Positions 1-12,124 of a DNA stretch of 64,000 nucleotides are shown piece after piece; position 1 is the first letter of the stretch, and the number at the start of each line of letters is the position of its first letter. The translations under genes and the position numbers were made by a program. The notes beneath the pieces were generated by a model. It had not been told where the DNA came from. It was given only the letters and a program-made list of their open reading frames with translations, and ran no database searches. This stretch comes from Monosporascus cannonballus. Its lineage: Eukaryota; Ascomycota; Sordariomycetes; Xylariales. Where the stretch lies: the NCBI GenBank assembly GCA_004154925.1, contig QJNS01000278.1, positions 1 to 64,000 of the forward strand, in the 5' to 3' direction.

Positions 1-28
1 CCCCCCCCCCCCCCCCCCCCCCCCCCCC
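1..28. repeat. Homopolymer C run at the window edge
   Basis: Twenty-eight consecutive C residues open the window. On the minus strand they form a poly-G stretch a few bases inside an intron of the DUF2434 gene, just after its GTACGT donor. It is either a real homopolymer in the intron or an assembly/contig-edge artefact; it does not resemble a TTAGGG-type telomere. Confidence 0.8.
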
Positions 29-36
29 ACACGTAC

Positions 37-711
37 CATCCACAGCCAGAAGTAGAAGAAGAGAGGAATCCAGAACTCGAACATCCACCTCCTATCCGTA
101 TCGTGCAGAACAAATGGGTTGGGGTCGATGAACTGCCTCTCCATCCAGCTTCCCCAGTGTCGCACAGCTTCCCAGACCAGGGCGGTGGTGCCCATCTGCA
201 TGAGGAACCAGAAGAAGACGGTGATGACGATTGGGAGATCCTGAATGTAGTAACGGTCGACGTCGACACTAAAGAAGAGACCAATGATAGCGGTGGCGCA
301 AACGAAACAACCCCAGTACCACTGCCATCTTCTCCCGATGGGATAGAACCTCTTTTCCACGGGCAGGTATAGCTTTCCATGTCTCGCGAGATTGATTAAT
401 ATCAAGACGAGGCATATGCCAAAGGCGGCGGCGTAGCCAACTCCGATGGCGGACCGAGTGCCGATAGCCTTCATGGGGGTATAGCACGAAGTGGCGTTGA
501 TGAAAGTGCCATTCTCGAGGACGCCACCGGGGGTGAACGGGAGGTCGGTCATAAAGCACCAGGAGTTATTGGATAGAGTGCCATTGGAAAAGAGCGTGTA
601 GTTCCAGTATTCCAGTGTCGTGAGGTTAAGATGCTGACCATTGAGAAAAACATCGGAGGAGTTGGCACCGCCCGGGAAGGGGAGAACGTCGCGCAGGTTG
701 AGGACGGACAT
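37..711 (-). CDS. DUF2434 family multi-pass membrane protein, N-terminal exon (partial)
   Basis: The first exon encodes 225 residues beginning MSVLNLRDVLPFPGG. It stops in phase 0 at a GTACGT donor (position 36 downward), so the rest of the gene lies left of the window. The protein shows an N-glycosylation-rich outer segment (NLT, NYT, NGT, NNS, NAT), then hydrophobic segments at about residues 84-107, 132-152 and 158-180, and another starting near 213. The stretches LYLPVEKRFYPIGRRW and WEAVRHWGSWMERQF match what I know of the fungal DUF2434 family, conserved in Pezizomycotina with no established function. The start is the first ATG before the conserved N-terminus. It is divergent from the GH125 gene, with a 1.2 kb shared upstream region. 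Family assignment is from memory of the conserved motifs; no function is proposed. Confidence 0.82.
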
Positions 712-1934
712 GATGCCGAGCTGCAGCGCAAAAGACTCTTCAGATTTATCTACGAGACCACATTTGGGGAGGGTAAACAAGCAAGCGCTTGATCAAGACT
801 GTTGGAACCGGACTCGGACCGGGGGGAGAGTAGTGAGTGGGCGGGGAGGAGTGTTGAAGACGGCAAGGTAAGGTTTATTATGATGAGAACGGGGGAGTGA
901 TTTCTGAGCCGAAGCTCCCGCGCCCGCGAACGGATTTGGTGCTTAATCCCGCCGAGTCGAGTCAATAGGGGACCTAAAGGCTTTCAATGTGGGGTGACAA
1001 ATCCCAAAAACTCGGTCAAGTCGGAGTCCGATATTTTTTACCTTGATAACTTTGGTATGTTTGATTCGATGAGGAGGTCAAGCTCCGCAATCCGCTCTCC
1101 ACTTGATAAGCTGATAATGGAGTGTCTGCCGCAATTATTAAGCACCTAGGGTAGATACGCACTAGGTATATGGTGTAAGGTTGAGTCGACGTCATCGCCT
1201 AGCTACCAAGGTACCTACCTACCTAAGTGGTAATAGGTAGCCTGTCGCTATAGGCAATTCGGGTCTTGTCAGTTAAAGGGGTTATTCGAATAAGCCAGTA
1301 TTTGTAGGTACACCCATGGCGGGTGGAATGCACCAACATTTGTTACATCACCTCGTGTTGCGTTATTCACTCCTCTTTTTTTACTTTTTACTTAGCCACG
1401 CCCAAAGAGCCAACCGCCTGGAACGACTGTAGGATGGAGGAGCCTCCTATGGCTATTCCCCCATGGCGATTGGGTTTCAGGGCGAGCAACAGCCCGATGA
1501 TTCCATCGTTCAAATGCTTCAGTCCTCCAAGGACATCTCGTCGCAACGGCGTTACTTCGACTACCTAAGCCACAAGAGATGTCCCGAAGCAAACATTGCC
1601 GTCACCGGAACTAAACGGTCCGGAGGCAGGAACCAATCACTTTCAAGAATGCCGGAATGCCGTTGCTGAGAGCTCTCTTGGCACTTCCTCCCCAGAGACC
1701 CCTTTGAATCCAGATCATGCGGCAGTTGCAGGGGGCCGTTGAGCAGGTTGGTTCTAATGGGGCTTGGCGACAGGGGGCTCCCGCGGCTAGACTAGGAGGA
1801 CACCGAGTCCCTCCCCCAACTTCAGGCGCAAAATACAGATTCGAACACTCTTGGAATCATCTGAAAATACCCTGTCTCTCCTTCTGAATGCTGCCTCTTC
1901 TATTGTTGTAGTTGTTGTTGGTATCTGTCAATCG
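712..1934. other. Intergenic region between divergent DUF2434 and GH125 genes
   Basis: This holds the two divergent promoters. Around 1203-1242 there is a cluster of TACCTACC/TAGGTA-type repeats of the kind scattered in other intergenic stretches of the window (also near 40006-40036 and 41247-41292). Short open frames here (for example 1463-1669) have no recognisable domain and are not called. Confidence 0.6.
1203..1242. repeat. TACCTA/TAGGTA simple-repeat cluster
   Basis: Direct and inverted copies of ACCTACCTA and TAGGTAGC follow one another. Similar motifs occur downstream of the VMA12-like gene and between COQ1 and VMA12, so this is a recurrent intergenic motif of this genome. Function unknown. 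Confidence 0.5.
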
Positions 1935-3657
1935 ATGCGACGAAAAGGTAGGCGGAGAACTCTGGCCATGCTGTCCATAAGTTGGGTTTCGGCGCTACTC
2001 TTCGCTGCGCTGCCCGTTGCCTCTTCTGCTCCTCCTACTAGCAGATCCAGCTGTCCAAGCTATGGCTCCTATTCTATGGCTCGTAACGAGCCGCTCTCGT
2101 CTGGTGCCTACAGACTCGCCTACCAGCGCCCGAGTCCCGAATGTCGAACCTTCAACTCGTCGGGGGTCGAGGATGCGATCAAGCGGATGAAAGACGAGAT
2201 CTATGACCCCGATCTGTTTCGACTATTCGAAAACACCTTTCCAAATACACTCGATACGGCTGTGAAGTGGCGGGGATTCGCGGCCAATAACTCAGACGAG
2301 GAACTGGCGTTCATCATAACGGGCGACATCAATGCGATGTGGATACGGGACTCTGCGAACCAGATAGCCCCTTACAAGGCCGTGTTGAAAAGCAGGACCG
2401 ACGATATCGCTTCCGTCTTCAGAGGCGTAATTAACCTCCAGGCCAGGTATCTTATCATTTCACCGTATTGCAATGCCTTCCACCCGCCCCCGGAGTCAGG
2501 CATGCGTCCCAACATCAACGGGGCCCTGTATTCTGTCACGCCACCGTACGACAAGAAAATCGTGTTCACCTGTAACTTCGAGCTCGACGACTTTGGCGGT
2601 TTCTTGCAGTTGTCGCACGACTACTATACCAGGACGGGGGACCTCGACTTTTTCGGCAAGTTCCAATGGATCAACGCGGTACAGTCAATCCTCAAAACGT
2701 CGAGGGACATGCAGCAACCCACGTACGCCGAGGACGGCTCCTGGAACACGCCGTCGTACACGTTCCAGTCGCAAACGATGACGTCGTCGGGGACGCTGGC
2801 GAACAACGGCATCGGCAACCCCGTGAACTACACGGGAATGGTGCAGTCGCCGTTCCGCCCCAGCGACGACTCGGCCCTCTACAACTTCCAGATCCCCGCC
2901 AACATGATGCTCTCGCGGTACCTGGCGTCGACGGCGGAGATCATGGAGAAGCTTCCGAACAAGGGGGCCGCCGGCCTCGCCCAGGAGATGCGGGACATGG
3001 CGGCAGAGATCCGTGATGCGATATCGCGGTGGGGCATCGTGCGGGGGCCCGCGGGCGACCGCATCTTCGCGTACGAGGTGGACGGATTCGGCGGCGCCAA
3101 CCTCATGGACGACGCCAACGTGCCGTCGCTGCTGTCGGCGCCGCTACTCGGGTATCTGGGGCTAGACGATGCCGTGTACCGCGACACGCGGCGCTTCGTG
3201 CTCGGCCGCACCAACCCCTGGTGGTGCGCGGGCCCCGTCATATCAGCCGTCGGCTCGCCCCACGTGCGACCCGGCGCCGCCTGGCCCATGTCCGCCATCG
3301 TGCGCGCGCTGACCTCGGATGCCGAGGCAGAGATCGCGACGGCCGTCCGCGAGGTGTTGGCCAGCACCGACGGGCTCGGGCTCATCCACGAGAGCGTCGA
3401 TAGTTTTGACGCCAGCCGGTGGACGAGGCAGTGGTGAGTTAGTCCTGCTTTTCGTTCTTAGCGCACGGGGCACCCATTTCAAGCTAGGAGGGTGCTGGCC
3501 GGCTGTATTGGTGGTACTGATGACGCTGACTGACACATGTGCGTACAGGTTCACCTGGGCGAACGGCCTGTTCGGTCAGCTTATTTTGGATCTCGCGGAG
3601 AGGAAGCCGCATCTTTTGAAGGAGAGCTTTCAGCCTTTTCTGATACATAAGTCGTGA
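1935..3657 (+). CDS. Secreted glycoside hydrolase family 125 exo-alpha-1,6-mannosidase
   Basis: Two exons, 1935..3433 and 3549..3657, joined over a 115 bp intron (GTGAGT donor, ACAG acceptor), give about 535 residues. GH125 enzymes are metal-independent exo-alpha-1,6-mannosidases that trim mannans and N-glycans. Family motifs run in order: ITGDINAMWIRDSANQ, PYCNAFHPP, CNFELDDFGGFLQLS, YEVDGFGG followed by MDDANVPSLL, NPWWCAG, and HESVDSFDASRWTRQWFTWAN, which crosses the intron and confirms the splice. A signal peptide is visible (hydrophobic core SALLFAALPVASS, then processing before PTSRSSC). The frame is open back to an ATG at 1851, but that would put a second hydrophobic stretch and a basic stretch before the signal peptide, so I prefer 1935; 1968 is an equally good alternative. 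The mature enzyme probably acts outside the cell. Substrate specificity is inferred from the family. Confidence 0.9.
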
Positions 3658-4209
3658 TGCCCAATTTCAAATCCCTCTATGCGTACTTGTTCGTGAGATT
3701 TTCGACGCTGTCGCTGTGATACGCGGGCACTGCTGGTGCATATTAATGCCGACTGTTGCGGTCGGAATTTACCAGTTGGTATTGAAGCTAGGCAGGTGCC
3801 CTCTTAAACCGCTGCTTTTATTTAATAGCCTCGCTGGCTTATCAACCACTCGCGCGACCTTCCAACAGCTATCGAACTGTCAACAGCGATCGTTCTGACA
3901 GCTGACCTCACCCAGGCAGGCGGCATTAAATGTGCTGGGAGACTTATTCAAGCAACTCGGCTCAGACATCTATCGGCGGGTCGCATACTAGGTGCAGTCA
4001 CATATCTTCATCTTATAGATGCCATTTTATTGGCCAATAGCCCTTCAGTAATATCACAAGGATCGAGTCTCGGTGACTCTCAACCCGTCCATCACCCCCG
4101 ATAAGCCGCCCTTCGCGGCACCATGCTCTCCCCCAAGCTGGAGACGCAGGCAGGCGACGGGAAAAGCGGAATCCGAAATGCCGCCGCGTTTTTTTCACGT
4201 GACACCTCC
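3658..4209. other. Intergenic region between convergent genes
   Basis: This holds the 3' flanks of the GH125 gene (plus) and the small cysteine-rich gene (minus). I see no convincing coding frame or RNA gene. Confidence 0.5.
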
Positions 4210-4683
4210 TCAAAACCCCTGCTCCTCGACGATGGCCTGGGCGTTGGCGATGGTCTGCTGCGCGTTGGGGTCCACGAACCCGCACCCGGTCTTGCCGTTC
4301 TGGAACTCGGCCCCGATGCCCGAGCAGATGCCCACGGGGTTGCCCGCGGCGTCCTGCGCGCCGCCCGCGCAGCACCCCTCGGCGCAGTCCGCGTCCGATA
4401 CACACCCGCCCGTTGTGAACTGCGCGCCTGTGAGGTTGGGGGTGTTCGGGTTAGTTGGGTGTTTCCACTTTTTCTGGCACTGGGGGCAGTGGTAGTCGGG
4501 AGTTTCTCGTGATGGTACGTACCTTGGCCGTTGCCGACGTCACGGGCGCCAGCGTCGTTCGGGATCAACTGCGCAAAACCTGTAGCGGCGACTGCGATGA
4601 TGAATCAGTGTGCTGTCCTTGATATGAAGACGGTTGGGGTGTGGCATACAAGCGAGAACCGCGGCGATGTTAATGCGAACCAT
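4210..4683 (-). CDS. Small secreted six-cysteine protein, BAS2 effector-like
   Basis: Three exons on the minus strand (4683..4650, 4591..4523, 4427..4210) encode 106 residues. The introns have canonical ends (GTATGC..GCAG and GTACGT..ACAG), and the second carries an AACTAAC branch-like site. The first two exons give a signal peptide, MVRINIAAVLAFAATGFAQ. The third holds the cysteine domain: GCVSDADC, EGCCAGG, GICSG, FQNGKTGCGF, with cysteines at residues 43, 49, 53, 54, 69 and 83. The layout (C-x5-C-x3-CC ... C ... GKxGCGF) matches what I recall of the BAS2 family, biotrophy-associated secreted proteins first named in rice blast and common in plant-associated Sordariomycetes. The molecular target of this family is unknown. 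No exon is long enough to stand out alone, so the gene is easily missed. It lies about 1.2 kb from the transposon stack. An alternative is a saprotrophic small secreted protein with the same fold. Confidence 0.82.
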
Positions 4684-5911
4684 TTTGTCGTAGAGCAAGA
4701 TTCAAACCGTCAAGGTCATGTATAATTAACAAGTTACAAGAAGCAACGACGACACCAGGGCGTATAAGTTGGGAGTGGGGGAGTACGGGCGGGGACTCTA
4801 GAAAGGCTCAGATGAGATGGGATGAACACGGGAATTCCAAAAGCCCATGAACTGTCAGCACGGTCATATTTATACCCATTTCCCTACACATCTTCATTGC
4901 TTGAGGCTGTTCTTCCTGAGACATAACCCCCTATCGCCAGCCGGTACGAAACCTTCAGACGAGGCACGAAGCGTCGCAGACCTTGCATGCCGAGATCTGC
5001 GTTGTAACACGTCGTCCGATCAATACCCAGACGGGCGAAGGGCGGGAACGCGAACCGAAGTTTGCTTGCCGCGTGGGGGGGTTCTGCCGATTGATCGAGC
5101 CACTAATTAACGTTAGCTGGGTGGAGGATCTGAGCGGCTCATCAGGCGACCGTTCGTACCGGCTGTCTGGGCGTCCTGGTGTGAAAGCAGAATACAGGAT
5201 GAACCAGGGGAGTATTGGGAGGAGCCAAGACGGATTTACGCGTCTGCTCTGTTTCAAACTAGGGTTCTATGTAGATCGCAAGGTTCGTGGGACGGGAAGG
5301 ACTTTCCTTGAAGCGCTTCGAGTGAGACATGGGGAAGGCTGGTCGAAGACTATGCATTACGCCAAGCAAGCTCAGCGCAATCCACACTGCTCATTTACGG
5401 AACACATAACTATTGCATTGAGCAATTCGTTGTGTTCGTTTTGGCACTATGGAGTATAACGCCCCGTCATCGTAGCGGCCCCGCAACCTCCACGGCCGGT
5501 AGCACACGGCCATACCTACGGTAGGTACTTTCGACGCTGTTATCCTGGTTCTCCGCCCGGCACGCCGTTGGTCTCTAGTTAGTCGAATTCCTATCCGAGG
5601 CCAAGGGCCGTGAGGTCATCAGCGGTGGGCCCCAATCTTACAACCACCATTCCGGTCCTGACTCCCGAACCTTGCCTATTTCGCCGTGAACCATAAAGCA
5701 GATTTTACTCAGCCTCATATGGTATCGCGTGTCTCAATATAGCCGTGGCCATTCTTGAACTGAGTCAACCATCCAGGCCCGGGTCGTCTTGAGCCCGGTT
5801 GGTTTGGCAATTGTTGAGACATCCTTCTTATGGTTGCTTACGGAGCGAATTCGCGGAAAGTCGGGCGCTAAGGACGGGAAGGTATTATACTATGGTATCA
5901 GGCAAAATATT
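4684..5911. other. Intergenic flank between effector-like gene and transposon stack
   Basis: GC-balanced DNA that becomes AT-rich after about 5880. The first 150 bp hold the promoter of the BAS2-like gene. An open frame at 4983-5459 overlaps another on the opposite strand, has no recognisable domain and is not called. Confidence 0.5.
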
Positions 5912-6295
5912 TAAAACACTGTCATGTAGCTGTGGGTCGCGCTAGTAGTAGCTACGTTATACAAATTAAGTGTAGCTTTTATATGGGTTAGCCCTTGATA
6001 TCTGACAACCGGAATTTGAAGTTTTTAACGCGTTGCAGTAGGTATATTCATAGCAAAACAAGTGTAAGATGATGGATAGCTGTGAGCTGGGTGAGGTGAT
6101 CTCCGACCAGTCGTAGAGCAGATTCCAAGAAGTGAGTGTATTAGGTTACTTCCATCTGGCGTTTCCCACTAGCTGCCAGATGGTGGATTTATACTAGTGA
6201 GTGGGTCGGTGGCTGATCGGTGGCTGGTCGGCTACCAGCCTCATCCTCATAGGGGCTGTATTCTCACAACAACGCGTTTTTTTAATACTGGCTAA

Positions 6296-6619
6296 TATGG
6301 AAATTACCGAAGCTCTTCCGACAACTCCTGTACGTATTAGGCGTCCGAAAGACCTTTATACTAAGCATCTTACTACGGAATAACGCGCCCGAATGCGAAT
6401 TTTATACTTTGAGGCTCGTATAAGTTATGGACAAATTCGGAAGGCCATTAATTTTACTAAATTATAGATATAAACCGCGTATATAACTGCCCAAGCCGTT
6501 TCGAAGCCCCATATAGGCCGTTATTGCGATGTGAACTTATAATAAAAGGCAGAGCTAGTTAAATTCGTATGCGTTTCGAAGGTTAACCGCTGGATGGGCT
6601 GGTTCAAGTTTTCTTAACG
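6296..6619 (+). pseudogene. Tc1/mariner transposase fragment 1 (N-terminal HTH part)
   Basis: Starts at an ATG reading MEITEALPTTPVRIRRPKDL. After a TAA stop (probably CAA by RIP) it continues in frame as RILYFEARISYGQIRKAINF, which fits the first helix-turn-helix of Tc1-type transposases. It ends at the Copia insertion point, where GTTAT is duplicated. Confidence 0.6.
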
Positions 6620-6624
6620 GTTAT
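6620..6624 (+). repeat. Target-site duplication of the Copia element, left copy (GTTAT)
   Basis: GTTAT here is repeated exactly at 12125-12129, directly after the right LTR. Confidence 0.85.
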
Positions 6625-6787
6625 TGTCAGCTAGCCAGGGTGTGCTATAGCACACCAAATACGGAAAGGTCACCTTCTGAACGGAGTATATATACTCCAT
6701 TTCTAGGCTATATTAAAGTTGTACGCGTTGCGAAAGCGTACGTAATTAGCTGAATATAACAACACTTAATATTTTTTATATTTAACA
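6625..6787 (+). repeat. Copia 5' LTR
   Basis: Starts TGTCAG and ends TTTAACA (ancestrally TCTGACA). It aligns over its whole length with 11962-12124; most differences are C/T or G/A, as expected from RIP acting on both copies. Confidence 0.85.
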
Positions 6788-9700
6788 ATTAAACGTTTTA
6801 TTCGTTTAATTTGTATATCTATTTATTAATCAGTTATTATTAAGACGATATAAGTTATATATTAATAATAATTGTTAATATATTCCAATATTAATAATGG
6901 TAACCGTATCGTTAACGCCTTTAATAATTTACAAAGAACCTAAGAATTAGGACCGCTTTAAGGGCGAATTCCAGTTTAAAGCGTACGCGTTTGATATTTA
7001 GGACCTTATCGATTTTAATTAGTTACTTCCGTAACCTGTTAAACCAATAAAACCCGATATAACCTCTTATCCCAAGAGACGAATTCGTTATACAGTACGA
7101 TTTAACATTTTATTATCGTTTTTATTATTTAGAAAAATTACCGAAAAAAATTAATTTTATAAAATATCTAATAGATACCCTTAAGATAACGAGCGAAAGC
7201 AGATAAGCTTATAATCAGGATTTTGCAGCATATATTTTTAAGGATCGAAAATACGATACTTTTTATAAAATTATTAACAACTTAACAAAATAGGTTTTAG
7301 AGTTAATATCTCCAGTAATTAAGGAGATAAATTTTTTTTCTTAGAAAAAACGTACGAAAATAATACGCTAAATTAACCGAATTAAATAAGGTATACGATA
7401 GCAGGCTTTTGATTAATATTTAACGAAAATATCGCAAAACGTTAAAGTAAATATCGAAATTTGGTAAGAAGTTAAACGAATAAATCGTAAAATAGCAAAA
7501 GATTATGGCTTTGGAATAACGATATAATATTCCAGAAATAAAAACGACGATTATATAGGTTAACGACCTATATATAATATTAGCCCTTATAGTTAAAATA
7601 TGGATTATTATTTTCCAGATAGTAAAAAAAACCGAGATCGATAACGGTACGATTAACTTTTAAAAAGTGGCAATTAACTTTCTAGATTATTAAGTTATAA
7701 TTTATTTCTCGTTAATATCGCGAAATATTAAGGTAACGTTTTTAACTTTTTATAGGACTCCGGTAAATTTATTTATTTAGCATAATTTTAATTAGAAAAA
7801 AATTAAATTTATTAATTCATAACTGTAAGGGAGAATTTCGGTACGAAAACAGAAACGAAATAATTATAAAAGTTTTTATTCGGACCGAAACATTAATAAA
7901 AGAAAACGTAACGAATTAAATACTTACGGTATCCGTTGCAAAATTTGTTTAAGTTTTTATTATATATTATCTTAATGTTTTTATGCGTTTTTAATAAAGG
8001 TTTTACGTATTTCCGCTTTAATAACGAAGTAATGAAATTAATTTATTAACGATTTATTTTTAATTAATCCTTAAAGGAAAAAATCAAACGGTTATTAAAA
8101 AAGTATAGAAAAATTAATTACTTAAAAAATAAATAACTTCTAAAGGGAATAAAACGGATGTTAATATATTTTTTGATTAATTATGCGCGCGGCGTAATAA
8201 GCTTTTTGTTTTACCTTTTAAAGAATTGTTTATTATAGATTTAAAATTAACAATATATATTTTTAACGTAATTAATAAGTTTTTTAATTATAGACTTATC
8301 GTATAAGGCGACGGAATATATGCAGGTAATAATTTTGTTTCAATTAATGATTATAAAAAGGTAAATATATTATTTCGAAGCTTTAACAGTACAAAGGCGT
8401 TATATTTTTACAATGTAATTTATTATAAGGATTTCATATATAATTTGGTATTATTCCGATAATTTCGAAAAAAAAGATATTAATAAAATAATAAAAGGAT
8501 TAATAATTATATTCGAAATAAGTATAACTAGGTTATTATTATATTAATAAATAATTTTGATTAATTCGTTTTCGAAAATATCGACGTAATAATTTTTAAT
8601 ATAATATTTGCAGTTTATAAACGAAATATTAATTTAAGAATTGCAAAATTATTACGTACTGGCGATAAGACCATATGGTATTTACGTTTAGGTTATTCAG
8701 ATCCTGAAGTAATCGTTTAGTTTCCGTCCTATATAAGAGGAATGCGATTAAAAGGCCTTACGACGGTAAAATGTCAGGCCTGCGGTAATATAAAGGTTAA
8801 AAGATAAATACGTTACATATTAAAAGAAGGAGTTTTTCGATTACGTTAAAAAATAATTCTCGACTTTACGGATTTCGAGAAAAACCTAGAAAAATATAAA
8901 TACGTAATATTCGTTACCGATAAGTACTTAAGTTATATCTAGGATATTTATTTTAAAAACCGAAAATAAGATATTTTAATTAATGTATTTCGATATTTTC
9001 TAAACGTTTTTAAGAATTAGGATAAGATTTTTCTATAAATAATTAAATACAATAACGAAATATTGAAAAATTATTTGTTTCGAAATATGTTATAATTGCT
9101 TTTTTTAGTATTAAATTAAAACTTTTAATATTTTATATTTAAATCTAAAATGGTGGTATAAAACGTTTAAAGAGTATAATTAAGAAAAAAATAACGGTAA
9201 TGCGAAATAACGTTAAATTACTTTTATTTCTAATTGTATATATTTTTAAAGTGGTAATATACCTGTATTATTGCACTTTTAAATACGGATGTTTTTAGCA
9301 AAGCCTATACGAAATGTATTATATTTAGCTGGCGTATAAAGACGGTATTACAGTGCTTAATCGTAAGTTATAATAAGCTTATTTACGAGCTTACGGCTAT
9401 ATAATGTATATTATAACGAAAATCGTTATAAAAAAATAAAGGTTTTAAAGATTAAATTTAAAGGCTTAAATCGGTTATTTCGTCGGTTATCGATTAACGA
9501 ATATTTACGAAGTTTAGAACCTTTTAACGAATAAGGTTATCGCTATTTAAAACGTATAATTTAACGAAAAGATTATTTTTTTAGAGATATTAAAGATTTT
9601 AAGGACGACCTTTTTTATATTAACGAAAACGAAATGTAACGTATTTTTCGATAGGTATTTATACTTAATTAAGTTATATGTTACTCAAATATTTATATAT

Positions 9701-11961
9701 AAAAAAAAATAAAAACTTAAACGGAATAATTTAGTTATTAATTAAACCGGAAGCTTTAAAACAAAGTGATATTGGCGTAAAAACCGTATAACATAAGTAA
9801 AAATAAGTTTATTTACAAAAAACTGATTACCTTTATACGACCGTTATATTCGAATTATTTTTGTCCTTTAAATTATTTTCTTTAACGTTTGTTCTGATAA
9901 TTATTATAATTATTATGCCGACGGAAGGAATAAAGGTAGTCTTAGGTTTCTATTATATTGTTTAACTCAGAGTGACGGTAAAAAACGTAGGCACCTTATG
10001 GGTTAATAACGTAGGCTTTTTATGTGTTCCGTATCGAAGTGGTATTATGCGAGACGATTATAAAATATGGGAATTTATATTTAATGCAGGACGGTTGGCT
10101 TATTTTGTAAAGATTTTCGATAACCGGCCGATAAGTTACGGAAGTTTAAGAAAGTTAGTTACTCGAAGTACGCGGCGTTTTAATCGGAAAGGCTTTAATT
10201 TATTAATATACAAAACGATATTTAAATTGTAAAACCGCGTATATAAATATAATTTACTTTTATTGCCGTAAGGCTAGAAAAGGCTAAATATATATCCATT
10301 AAAATAAAGAGTTTTAAAAGTTAAAAAGGTTTATTTATAAAATTATAAGGATATATAATTTTAGAAAATTATTAATTATGTTTTTAGTAAAGAAAAACAG
10401 GTTTTAAAATATATATAAATATATGTTTATAAATTTGATAAGAACGGCTAGTTACAAAAGTGCAAAGTACGATTTATAATACGTAATAATTAATAATTAA
10501 AAAAGGCGTATAACAGTATATATATGTTTACGTTTGCCGGAAGGTTTTTTCGAACGTTAATTATTATCGTAGCCCGATTTGATTTAGAACTTAAGTAGTA
10601 TAACGTTATTAAAGTTTTCGTTTACGAGAATTTCCTTTACGACATATATATGAAAACGTTTTTAAGGTATTTATATCGTGGCAAAGTTTTACGGATTAAA
10701 AAGGTTTTATATAGTTTAAAGGAATTATTATTATTATAGTAAAAATATTTTACTAGCATATTAAAGGATTTGGGATTTGATTTCGTTTTTTATAAGCCTT
10801 GTTATTTTTTTAGTTAAAGGGGTGTTTTTTTTACGTTAATAATATTATCGTTACGTATTGCAAAAAAAGCTAATACCTAGTTAATTAGGCGATTTAATAA
10901 ATTAAGGAACGGTATATCCTTTTAAGGGGTAAGAAGTTTTAATGGTTTTTCGGTATCGAAATAATTAAAGATAAATTTAACCGGAAGATTTGGTTATTTT
11001 AATTTAATTTTATAAATAAGTTAATTAATTTTATTCCTAAAAAATATTTAAATAACTATTTAAATACGCCGATAAGAATCGTTAAATTATTACCTAATCT
11101 TAATTTGGCTAATTCAGATTTCGTTAATAAATATTAAAAGAAAATAAGTTTGATTTTATACGTAACGATTAATATCTAACTCGATATATCTTTCGCCGTA
11201 TTTTAAATAATCCGATTTAATTTAAACCTTAATACCGTTTATTATAAAGCGGTTAATCGAATTATATTATATTTAATAAAGATTAAGGTATATGTTTTGG
11301 AATTTGGCGGCAAAGATTTAATAAATATATAAAGCGATTTTTTGCAGATAATATTATTAATTAAAAAAGTTTGTAAATATATATTATAAAGTTATTTAAA
11401 AAAGTAATCGAGTAAAAAATAAATAAACAGGATATAATGATTATTTTTATAACCAAAACAGAAATATTATATTTTGCACAAATTATTAAAAAGGTTTTTT
11501 TTTTACTTTTCGATTAATTATTAAATTAGGATTTAATTTAAACATGGGATTATTAAATATATAGTACGATAATTTGAAGATTATATGCTTCGTTAACGTA
11601 AATATTATCTTTTTTATAACGAAATTACGATATGTTAATATTTATAATTATTAGTTGCAAAAGGTAACAAAAAAAATCTGATTAAAGTGGATTATATATT
11701 TAGGGGTAATATGCTAGTAAATAGATTAACGAAAGCCTTACCAAAAGAAGTTTTCAGATATTTTAAAAAGTAGTTAGGATTAATGGATATTACGGAAGCT
11801 TTTAAATAACGGAGGAATACTTTACGGGTAATTTCAAAGGCGGAATTAGCCGATCGGGAGGATTTAATCGTTAAAACAAAGTAAAATGGATAATTACAGC
11901 TCTAGAAAGTGGTAAAAAGTGATAATTAACGCCCTAAATGTTTTAAGGCGTTAAAGGGGTA

Positions 11962-12124
11962 TATCAATTAGCCAGGGTGTGTTATAGCATACCAAATACA
12001 GAAAGGTCACCTTCTGAACGAAGTATATATATTCCATTCCTAGGCTATATTAAAGTTGTACGCGTTGCGAAAGCGCACGCAATTAGCTGAATACAATAAC
12101 AACTGATATCCCCTATATCTGACA
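11962..12124 (+). repeat. Copia 3' LTR
   Basis: Second copy of the 163 bp LTR, starting TATCAA (RIP form of TGTCAG) and ending TCTGACA. It is followed at once by the target duplication GTTAT. Confidence 0.85.

Larger units (their letters stand above)
6625..12124 (+). mobile_element. Copia-type LTR retrotransposon, RIP-degraded
   Basis: A 5.5 kb element with two 163 bp LTRs and a perfect 5 bp target duplication. Plus orientation is shown by a purine tract (TTAAAGGGGTA) before the right LTR and by protein remnants. Reverse-transcriptase remnant KVLRIKKVLYSLKE at about 10680-10724 corresponds to the Copia motif VxRLKKALYGLKQ. RNase H end remnant NMLVNRLTKALPKE at about 11708-11749 corresponds to ADMLTKALP. 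Between and before these the frame is full of stops. It sits inside the Tc1/mariner transposase gene, so it is younger than that element. It cannot be active. Confidence 0.88.

Noticed and set aside
1463..1669. Short plus-strand frame upstream of the GH125 gene
   Set aside because: Only 68 codons, no recognised motif, overlaps two other short frames.
3716..3898. 60-codon plus-strand frame downstream of the GH125 gene
   Set aside because: No recognised motif; within the 3' flank of the GH125 gene.
4983..5459. Plus-strand open frame of 158 codons
   Set aside because: It overlaps an opposite-strand open frame, shows no domain, signal peptide or splice pattern, and lies in intergenic DNA next to the transposon stack.
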